A stretch of DNA of 12,194 nucleotides, taken from Oscillospiraceae bacterium. Lineage in GTDB: Bacteria; Bacillota_A; Clostridia; Oscillospirales; Ruminococcaceae. Shown here in pieces: positions 1 to 5,060 of this stretch. The stretch covers positions 1-12,194 of the forward strand of contig JAFQAF010000089.1 in NCBI GenBank assembly GCA_017400025.1. The letters are read 5' to 3'. Made by a program: the position numbers and the translations under genes. Numbering within the stretch: the stretch's first letter is position 1; each line of letters begins with the position of its first letter. The notes beneath the pieces are model-generated. The model made no database searches, was not told the DNA's origin, and saw only the letters and a program-made list of their open reading frames with translations.

Positions 1-535
1 CAGGGTGGATTTTCTGTTTTTCCTTTGGTCTGTCTTTTCTGAAAACAGAGAATAAAGGCGGGAACACTGCCCCAAAGTTTACAAAGGGCGCCGCGGCAAA
101 TGTATTCCACAGGTCAGCCACAATATATGCAGATGTACCACCGCCGTACAGCCCGCCGGTGACGCCGGTGAAATATGCCGCCACAGCTATCCGGATTAAT
201 AGCCGGAAAAATCTTTCGATTTTAAAGGTCAGTGCTGTGCACAGTATTACCACCGCCCAGAACAGGCTTTCACGGGGTATGGTTTTTCCGTTGGCTTTTG
301 CAAAGGCAAATACCGTAAGTATATATGCGGATGTGTAAAGGGGGAAAACAAAATCAAAGTTTCCGCTCCAGTCATAGAAAAAGAAAAATCTGATAAAAGC
401 ATATCCCAGCAGTACATACAGCAGGGCGAATATTCCGTCAGCTTTGGTGTATATTCTTTTTGCTTTTTTCTGATTCTGGCCAACTTTAATTTCACCTATG
501 GCCTTTTCCATAGATGCAGATGTATTTTCATTCAT
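1..535 (-). CDS. Multi-spanning membrane protein, N-terminal 178 residues (possibly DUF4153/DUF4173-like), partial
   Basis: The reading frame opens at an ATG at 535-533 behind an AAGGAG ribosome binding site 7 nt away and stays open to the left edge, so the C-terminal part is missing. A polar N-terminus of about 30 residues leads into several hydrophobic segments, roughly residues 35-54 (rich in Phe, Tyr and Leu), 62-80, 90-104 and 112-125. These are followed by a Gly-rich stretch near 123-133 and a basic tail near 165-175. The order KADxIFALLY, membrane segment, short KANGKTIP loop, membrane segment resembles the start of DUF4153/DUF4173-type membrane proteins of Firmicutes. That is recall of a pattern, not an alignment. 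No catalytic motif is visible. It follows the HTH gene on the same strand after a 111-bp gap that holds a possible promoter of its own, so it may or may not belong to that operon. Confidence 0.7.
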   Translation of the reverse strand, partial: MNENTSASMEKAIGEIKVGQNQKKAKRIYTKADGIFALLYVLLGYAFIRFFFFYDWSGNFDFVFPLYTSAYILTVFAFAKANGKTIPRESLFWAVVILCTALTFKIERFFRLLIRIAVAAYFTGVTGGLYGGGTSAYIVADLWNTFAAAPFVNFGAVFPPLFSVFRKDRPKEKQKIHP

Positions 536-552
536 AATAATCTCCTTTGTGA

Positions 553-582
553 ATATTACGGAAAATAATATTCGGTTGTAAA
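553..582 (-). promoter_or_regulatory. Candidate sigma-A promoter for the partial membrane-protein gene
   Basis: Read on the minus strand, TTTACA (582-577) is followed after 18 nt by TAATAT (558-553). The predicted start would fall almost on the ribosome binding site (AAGGAG) and leave a leader of only about 15 nt, which weakens the call. The alternative is read-through from the HTH gene. Confidence 0.35.
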
Positions 583-646
583 CGTATCTTCCGGCACTTA
601 TTAAAGTGCAGTATTGTCCATATATCAGGCGGCAGTTTTTGCGGCG

Positions 647-853
647 TCAGTCCTCCACATATTCCAGAATATCCGCAGGCTGGCATTCCAGGGCTTTGCA
701 CAGTGCCTCCAGTGTGGAAAAGCGGATGGCCTTTGCCTTGTTGTTTTTCAGTATGGAAAGATTGGCAGGTGTGATGCCTATCCTGTCTGCCAGCTCACCG
801 GCGCTTATCTTTCTCTTTGCCATCATCACGTCTATGTTCACTATTATTGCCAT
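647..853 (-). CDS. Small Cro/CI (XRE) family HTH transcriptional regulator, YozG-like
   Basis: A 68-residue single-domain DNA-binding protein. After a short N-terminal strand (MAIIVNIDV) comes a helix-turn-helix of the Cro/C1 type: first helix about 18-25 (GELADRIG), turn, recognition helix about 28-38 (TPANLSILKNN). A conserved second half follows (KAIRFSTLEALCKALECQPADILEY, about 41-65). This layout is the YozG-like group of regulators that are regularly encoded beside DUF2975 membrane proteins. It starts 11 nt after the DUF2975 stop codon behind AGGCGGTG, so the two are co-transcribed. The full-length start is kept because family members carry the same MAIIVN opening. It probably acts as a dimer on a palindrome; the best candidate is at 1381-1405. 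Its regulon is not known from this sequence. Confidence 0.9.
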   Translation of the reverse strand: MAIIVNIDVMMAKRKISAGELADRIGITPANLSILKNNKAKAIRFSTLEALCKALECQPADILEYVED

Positions 854-864
854 TCCGTCACCGC

Positions 865-1317
865 CTAAATTGTATAGTCATTTTCCTGTTTGATTTCAAC
901 AGCCCGGGCAAACACATTTTTTACCACGCGCAGTATCAGCCCCACAAAGCCGGCGGCAGCGGCAAGTATGAGAAACGGCATATAGTAGCTGGCGCTTAAA
1001 AAGCATATCAGCCCTGCAACTATGCACCGCCAGGAAAGTGTGCGCATAATATGCACGTTTTCATTTATAAATACATCGCCCTTTTCAATGTTGCCCAGCA
1101 GCCTGTTCAGCCCCCACAGTGCAACTGTTGCCGGTATGCAGGCTGTATATGTGCTGGCCAGAAAATATGGCAGTGTGCCGGCCAGGTATTTCGTGCGCAG
1201 GCTTATCAGCAGGCTGAAAAGTTTTGGTGCGGCTATGGCTGCTGCCACCATTATCACGGCAAAAATATATACACATATTCTTGACAGCTTCAGGCTTTTG
1301 TCTTTATTCCATTCCAT
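865..1317 (-). CDS. DUF2975 domain membrane protein
   Basis: A 150-residue integral membrane protein of the DUF2975 family; the molecular function is not established. Predicted membrane segments are about 14-31, 48-70, 98-110 and 112-131. Between the second and third lies the family's recognisable stretch IEKGDVFINENVHIMRTLSW (77-96). The start chosen is the ATG at 1317-1315, which has AAGGAG 9 nt upstream. The open frame extends 20 codons further, but that longer start has no comparable site and would overlap the promoter. It is the first gene of an operon with the HTH regulator directly downstream. Such pairs are common in Firmicutes, and the membrane protein may modulate or be controlled by the regulator; that is inference. 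The C-terminus ends in a charged tail. Confidence 0.88.
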   Translation of the reverse strand: MEWNKDKSLKLSRICVYIFAVIMVAAAIAAPKLFSLLISLRTKYLAGTLPYFLASTYTACIPATVALWGLNRLLGNIEKGDVFINENVHIMRTLSWRCIVAGLICFLSASYYMPFLILAAAAGFVGLILRVVKNVFARAVEIKQENDYTI

Positions 1318-1348
1318 ATATAAAATCTCCTTTTGTTTATCTGATTTT

Positions 1349-1377
1349 AAAATAGCACATATATTATTGAAAATCAA
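1349..1377 (-). promoter_or_regulatory. Promoter of the DUF2975-HTH operon
   Basis: On the minus strand TTGATT (1377-1372) and TATTTT (1354-1349) are separated by 17 nt, with TG-type bases just before the -10. About 30 nt separate the -10 from the DUF2975 start codon, and the AAGGAG site lies between. The -35 abuts the 1381-1405 palindrome, so this promoter is the likely target of the regulator. Confidence 0.5.
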
Positions 1378-1380
1378 GTA

Positions 1381-1405
1381 AAATTTATCGAAAAACGATA
1401 AATTT
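1381..1405. repeat. Perfect 10-bp inverted repeat with A5 spacer; candidate operator
   Basis: The arms are AAATTTATCG (1381-1390) and CGATAAATTT (1396-1405), a perfect inverted repeat around AAAAA. It begins 3 bp upstream of the -35 hexamer of the DUF2975-HTH promoter. Being AT-rich, symmetrical and in a divergent intergenic region, it fits a dimeric HTH-protein operator. As RNA it could also form a hairpin, but it lies outside the predicted transcripts. It may serve the HTH regulator encoded in the same operon (inference). Confidence 0.6.
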
Positions 1406-1422
1406 ACAGGTTGTTCACAATA

Positions 1423-1445
1423 TGTGCAATTATGTATATTGCACA
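1423..1445. repeat. 8-bp inverted repeat in the divergent promoter region
   Basis: TGTGCAAT (1423-1430) and ATTGCACA (1438-1445) are perfect inverted arms around 7 nt. The repeat lies upstream of the aminopeptidase promoter and overlaps another possible promoter, TTGTTC (1411-1416), 18 nt, TATATT (1435-1440). It could be a protein-binding site; nothing identifies the protein. Confidence 0.45.
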
Positions 1446-1453
1446 GTCAAGCC

Positions 1454-1482
1454 TTGCGGCAGACTGACTGTTATGGTAAAAT
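1454..1482 (+). promoter_or_regulatory. Candidate promoter of the aminopeptidase gene
   Basis: TTGCGG (1454-1459) and TAAAAT (1477-1482) are spaced by 17 nt, with a TGG just before the -10. A 7-bp inverted repeat, ACAGTCA (1443-1449) and TGACTGT (1465-1471), brackets the -35. The leader to the start codon at 1520 would be about 30 nt. The -35 is weak, so the site is tentative. Confidence 0.4.
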
Positions 1483-1519
1483 CAGTACATAATTATATAA
1501 ACAGACACGAGGTAATGCT

Positions 1520-2752
1520 ATGAACGATAAATATCTTGCACAGTATGGCGCTATGGCTGTAAAGGCCGGTGTAAACATCCAGAAAGGACAGACACTTATT
1601 ATCAATGCCCCTATCACAGCACGGGACCTGGTGCATCACTGCGCCCGGGCTGCCTATGATGCAGGTGCAAAAGAGGTTGTGGTGCACTGGGCTGACGAAA
1701 AGCTGTCCCGCATCAAAATGGAAAGAACAGAAAAGGACGTACTGTGCGATGTGAAACCGTGGATACAGGATTCCTACCTGCAGTATATCCGCAGTGAGGG
1801 CAGTGCGGCAATTCTGTCCATCACCGGTTCAGACCCTGAACTGTACAAAGGCATAGACGCTGAAAAGGTGAACGCCTATTCAATCGCCCGTATGAAAGCA
1901 CTGGCAGAATACCGCGACTACACAATGGCATCCCGCATACAGTGGTGTGTTATTGCTGTGCCTACAGCCGGCTGGGCAAAAAAGGTTTTCCCTGGCCTTG
2001 AAGCAGAAGAAGCAATGGAAAAACTGTGGGAAACTATTTTCAAGGTAAGCCGTGTGGAAGGCGACGCTGTGGAAAACTGGAAAAACTATGCGGCACGGCG
2101 GGCCGGCAGACGTGACAGAATAAATGCAATGAGACTGAAAACCCTGCATTTTACAGCTTCCAACGGTACAGACCTGTATGTGGACCTGGCTGATGACCAT
2201 ATCTGGGGCGGTGTAAGCGAATACAGTGAAGCCGGCGTGGAGTTTATTCCCAATATGCCTACAGAGGAACTGTTCACAGCCCCTCACAAAGACAGGGTAA
2301 ACGGCGTGGTATATGGCACAAAGCCTTATGTTTACAACGGCGACCTTATTGATGATTTCGTCCTCACTTTCAAGGACGGCAAGGTTGTGGACTTTGATGC
2401 AAAGACCGGCAGGGAACTGCTGGCACAGCTGCTGAACACAGACGAAGGCGCCTGCAGAATAGGTGAGGTTGCCCTTGTGCCTGCCTCCAGCCCTATAACT
2501 AAGGAAAATATACTTTTCTACAATACACTGTTTGATGAAAATGCGGCCTGCCATATCGCCTTTGGCCAGGGTTACCCGGGCACTGTAAAAGGCGGCGAAA
2601 ATATGACAGGCGAACAGCTGCTGGCAAAAGGTGTGAACGACTCCGTTATACACGAGGACGTGATGATAGGCGCTGCAGATATGCATATCACCGGCCTGTG
2701 CGAAAACGGCGAAACAGTTGTGCTGTTTGAAAATGGCGAATGGGTGTTTTAA
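1520..2752 (+). CDS. Aminopeptidase, thermophilic metallopeptidase family M29
   Basis: A 410-residue cytoplasmic metallo-aminopeptidase of the M29 clan (AmpS/AmpT/PepS relatives) that removes N-terminal residues from peptides, probably for general peptide turnover. The length is that of the family. The dinuclear metal site can be read directly: Glu250 in PTEELFTAP, Glu316 in IGEVALVP, His345 in AACHIAFG, Tyr352 in GQGYP, and His378 and Asp380 in SVIHEDVMIG. These positions match the ligand numbering I recall for AmpT/AmpII-type enzymes. The ATG at 1520 is preceded by GAGG with 7-nt spacing. The gene stands alone on the plus strand, divergent from the DUF2975 operon. No terminator follows directly; the nearest one lies at 2862-2893, beyond the rimP promoter. 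No signal peptide is seen. Confidence 0.93.
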   Translation: MNDKYLAQYGAMAVKAGVNIQKGQTLIINAPITARDLVHHCARAAYDAGAKEVVVHWADEKLSRIKMERTEKDVLCDVKPWIQDSYLQYIRSEGSAAILSITGSDPELYKGIDAEKVNAYSIARMKALAEYRDYTMASRIQWCVIAVPTAGWAKKVFPGLEAEEAMEKLWETIFKVSRVEGDAVENWKNYAARRAGRRDRINAMRLKTLHFTASNGTDLYVDLADDHIWGGVSEYSEAGVEFIPNMPTEELFTAPHKDRVNGVVYGTKPYVYNGDLIDDFVLTFKDGKVVDFDAKTGRELLAQLLNTDEGACRIGEVALVPASSPITKENILFYNTLFDENAACHIAFGQGYPGTVKGGENMTGEQLLAKGVNDSVIHEDVMIGAADMHITGLCENGETVVLFENGEWVF

Positions 2753-2806
2753 TCCATAAATTTCCTGAAAATTCAGCAAATCTTTCAAAAAAATCCATAA
2801 AAAGTA

Positions 2807-2835
2807 TTGCATTATCACAAATAATATGATAATAT
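2807..2835 (+). promoter_or_regulatory. Promoter of the rimP-nusA-infB operon
   Basis: TTGCAT (2807-2812) and TAATAT (2830-2835) are spaced by the ideal 17 nt in an AT-rich stretch. Transcription would begin near 2842, about 80 nt ahead of the rimP start. Only about 20 nt of transcript precede the terminator hairpin at 2862. Confidence 0.6.
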
Positions 2836-2861
2836 ACTTAAGGTAAATATTTTAAGCAAAG

Positions 2862-2893
2862 GAGAGTGGGAAACAACCCACTCTCTTGTTTTT
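2862..2893 (+). terminator. Intrinsic terminator/attenuator in the rimP leader
   Basis: A perfect 9-bp stem, GAGAGTGGG (2862-2870) with CCCACTCTC (2877-2885), has a 6-nt loop (AAACAA) and is followed by TTGTTTTT (2886-2893), a U-tract broken by one G. It lies between the rimP promoter and the rimP ribosome binding site. Operon transcription must therefore pass it, and it may also end read-through from the aminopeptidase gene. In Bacillus subtilis the nusA operon is reported to be autoregulated by a NusA-dependent terminator in its leader (recalled); the position here suits the same role. Confidence 0.75.
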
Positions 2894-2921
2894 AGAAAAA
2901 TAAAAACGGAGGTATTCTGCT

Positions 2922-3404
2922 TTGGCAAAAGGAAGAAAAGCAACTGATATTGTAGAAGAAATAGTACAGCCTGTGTGCGATGCCATGGGTCTTATTCTCT
3001 GGGACGTGCGCTTTGAGAAAGAAGGCTCTGACTGGTATCTGCGCGTGTTTATCGACAAGGACAATGAAGGTGTGTATATCGATGAATGTGTGGACCTTTC
3101 CCGCGCTGTTGACCCTCTGCTGGATGAGGCAGACCCGATCAAACAGAGCTATAACTTTGAAGTTTCATCCGCCGGTCTGGGCAGAAAACTGACAAAGCCT
3201 TTCCACTTTGAAAAGAAAATGGGCCAGGTAGTGCTGGCACGTTACATCCGCGCAGTTGACGGTGTAAAAGAAGTGAAAGGTGTACTGAAGGCATACAATG
3301 ACGGCGTTATCACAATTGAAAGAGAAGAAGACGGCATGGCCGTGGATGTTATCGTAAAGGATACATCCTATGTAAAACTCTGTGATGACGAAGATTTATT
3401 TTAG
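2922..3404 (+). CDS. rimP: Ribosome maturation factor RimP
   Basis: RimP binds the 30S precursor and helps assemble the 16S 3' (head) region. The 160-residue product has the usual two-part form: an N-terminal alpha/beta domain (about 1-85, with LILWDVRFEKEGSDWYLRVF) and a C-terminal SH3-like barrel (about 86-155). The family signature appears as FEVSSAGLGRKL, with Ala where many members have Pro (EVSSPGL). The start is a TTG at 2922, since GGAGG lies 9 nt upstream and no ATG or GTG fits the family's N-terminus. It is the first gene of the operon; its stop codon overlaps the AGGAGG site of nusA. The rare start codon may keep its translation low (inference). Confidence 0.95.
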   Translation: MAKGRKATDIVEEIVQPVCDAMGLILWDVRFEKEGSDWYLRVFIDKDNEGVYIDECVDLSRAVDPLLDEADPIKQSYNFEVSSAGLGRKLTKPFHFEKKMGQVVLARYIRAVDGVKEVKGVLKAYNDGVITIEREEDGMAVDVIVKDTSYVKLCDDEDLF

Positions 3405-3419
3405 GAGGATAGATAAAAA

Positions 3420-4469
3420 ATGAATAAAGAATTTTTTGAAGCCCTTGAAGTTATTGAAAAAGAAAGAGGCATTAAAAAAGAAGTTCTGCTGGAAAAAATC
3501 ACAAAAGCTATGGAAGTAGCTGTTGAAAAAGACCTGGGTATTGAAGGCAATGTAAGCGTTATGGTAGACGAAAACAAAAAGAACTTTGTTGTTTCCGTTG
3601 TAAAAACAGTAGTTGAAGACGTTTATGACCCTGATACAGAAATCTCTCTGGAAGATGCCAAAAAGGTAAAAGCAAGAGCAAAACTGGGCCAGGAACTGGC
3701 TATTCCGCTGAAAACAAAAGACTTTGGCTACATTGCCATCGGCGCTGCAAAGAACGTTATCCGTCAGGGTATCAAGGAAGCTGAAAAAGCACAGCTGTTT
3801 GCAGATATGCAGGGCAAAGCAAAAGAACTGGTTACAGGCGTTGTACAGAGAATCAGCGAAAAATCCGGTGCTGCTATCCTGCAGATAGGTTCAAACGAAT
3901 TTGTTCTTCCTAAAGAAGAAATGATTCCTGGCGAAGAAATCAAACCTGGTGACCACGTTAAAGTATATGTTGTGGATGTTATCTCCACAGACCGCGGCCC
4001 AAAAATCATGCTGTCCAGAACACATCCTGGCTTTGTAAGCAGAATGTTTGAACTGGAAGTACCGGAAATCTATGACGGCACTGTAGAAATCAAGGCTATC
4101 AGCCGTGAAGCAGGCGCAAGAACAAAGATGGCAGTATGGTCCAAGGACGAAAACGTAGATGCTATCGGCGCATGCATCGGTACAAAACGCTCCCGTGTGG
4201 AAAACGTTATTGCACAGCTGGGCGGCGAAAAAATTGACATCATCAAATATTCAGAAGACCCTGAAGAATTTATCTCCGCAGCACTTTCACCATCTTCAGT
4301 TGTAAGTGTTGAAATCCTTTCCCAGCAGCCAAAATCCTGCCGTGTAAAGGTACCTGATGAACAGCTCTCTCTGGCTATCGGCAACAAAGGCCAGAATGCA
4401 CGTCTTGCAGCACGTCTTACAGGCTATAATATTGATATTCATCCTGAAAGCGGCTACTTCGGCGAATAA
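3420..4469 (+). CDS. nusA: Transcription termination/antitermination factor NusA
   Basis: NusA binds RNA polymerase and the emerging transcript and affects pausing, intrinsic termination and antitermination. At 349 residues it has the short Firmicutes form: N-terminal polymerase-binding domain (about 1-125), S1 domain (about 135-200), KH1 (about 205-278) and KH2 (about 285-345), without the acidic repeats of Escherichia coli NusA. Family blocks are clear: SRTHPGFVSRMFELEVPEIY, then REAGARTK, and the KH2 loop GNKG at 321-324. KH1 is odd: its loop reads G254-T-K-R257, so the last Gly of GxxG is Arg. The ribosome binding site AGGAGG lies at 3403-3408, overlapping the rimP stop, with 11-nt spacing. 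NusA may regulate its own operon through the leader terminator upstream of rimP. Confidence 0.97.
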   Translation: MNKEFFEALEVIEKERGIKKEVLLEKITKAMEVAVEKDLGIEGNVSVMVDENKKNFVVSVVKTVVEDVYDPDTEISLEDAKKVKARAKLGQELAIPLKTKDFGYIAIGAAKNVIRQGIKEAEKAQLFADMQGKAKELVTGVVQRISEKSGAAILQIGSNEFVLPKEEMIPGEEIKPGDHVKVYVVDVISTDRGPKIMLSRTHPGFVSRMFELEVPEIYDGTVEIKAISREAGARTKMAVWSKDENVDAIGACIGTKRSRVENVIAQLGGEKIDIIKYSEDPEEFISAALSPSSVVSVEILSQQPKSCRVKVPDEQLSLAIGNKGQNARLAARLTGYNIDIHPESGYFGE

Positions 4470-4489
4470 TAAAGACAAGGAGTGATATT

Positions 4490-4756
4490 ATGGCTATCAG
4501 AAAAATCCCAATGAGAAAATGCATCGGCTGTAACACTTCAAAAGATAAAAGAGAACTTATCAGAGTGGTAAGAAACGCCGAAGGCGAAATCTCAATCGAC
4601 ACCACCGGCAAAAAACCGGGCAGAGGCGCATATATCTGCAAGGACAAAAACTGTCTGAAACTTGCCAGAAAAGGCAAAAAAATAGACAAGGCCTTTGAAG
4701 TTGCAATCAGCGACGAAATATATGACCGCCTGGAACAGGAGCTGGCAGATGAATAG
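4490..4756 (+). CDS. rnpM: RnpM (YlxR, DUF448) RNA-binding protein, RNase P modulator
   Basis: An 88-residue YlxR/DUF448 protein. In Bacillus the family member has been described as a modulator of RNase P activity, hence RnpM. Visible motifs: RKCIGC (10-14, Cys11 and Cys14), RELIRVVRN (21-29), the hallmark GRGAYIC (44-50), and NCLKLARK (54-61) with Cys55. The two cysteine pairs could hold a structural metal, although not all homologues keep them. The C-terminus is a short acidic helix. AAGGAG stands 7 nt before the ATG. Its last 8 bases overlap the start of the L7Ae-family gene, so the two are probably translationally coupled. nusA-ylxR-ylxQ-infB is the conserved Firmicutes order, which supports the assignment. 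Confidence 0.93.
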   Translation: MAIRKIPMRKCIGCNTSKDKRELIRVVRNAEGEISIDTTGKKPGRGAYICKDKNCLKLARKGKKIDKAFEVAISDEIYDRLEQELADE

Positions 4757-5060
4757 AATACTGTTTGCCATGTCCCTGGCAAAAAAAGCAGGCAAGCTGG
4801 TCTGCGGTTTTGACCGGGTGAAAACAGCAGTTTACCGCGGCGAATGCCACATGGTAGTGCTGGCGTCTGATCTGAGTGAAAAGACAGTAAAAAGAGTAAA
4901 TTACTTTTGCGAAGATATCGCAGATGTTTATAAAACAGGCCTGACACAGTTTGAGATTTCTCAGGTTGCCGGCAGGCTGACAGGTGTGGTGACTATCACA
5001 GATGAAAATCTGGCCGTGCTCTGCACCAAAGCAATAAAAGAAACAGAAGGAGAGTTGTAA
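4749..5060 (+). CDS. L7Ae-family (YlxQ-like) RNA-binding protein
   Basis: A 103-residue member of the L7Ae/L30e/S12e/Gadd45 family, the YlxQ (RplGA) type encoded between ylxR and infB. L7Ae-type proteins bind kink-turn RNA, and the Bacillus paralogues have been shown to bind k-turns; the cellular target of this one is unknown. Family features: the opening LFAMSLAKKAGKLVCGFDRV (5-24), VVLASDLSEKT (35-45), and a C-terminal GVVTITDENLAVLCTKAI block. The start is the ATG at 4749, 8 nt inside rnpM, with AGGAG 7 nt upstream. An upstream in-frame extension to 4695 exists but lacks homology and a ribosome binding site. infB begins immediately after its stop codon (no gap). Confidence 0.9.
   Translation: MNRILFAMSLAKKAGKLVCGFDRVKTAVYRGECHMVVLASDLSEKTVKRVNYFCEDIADVYKTGLTQFEISQVAGRLTGVVTITDENLAVLCTKAIKETEGEL

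Noticed and set aside
1410..1420. TTGTTCACA as a possible DnaA box
   Set aside because: It differs at two positions from TTATCCACA, and no other copies or origin genes are nearby.
2762..2790. Possible terminator directly after the aminopeptidase gene (CTGAA/TTCAG)
   Set aside because: The stem is too short and no T-run follows.
1880..2818. A 312-codon minus-strand open frame opposite the aminopeptidase gene
   Set aside because: It is also in register with the sense codons and is explained by codon bias; the product is Cys/His-rich and unlike known proteins, and no ribosome binding site is evident.
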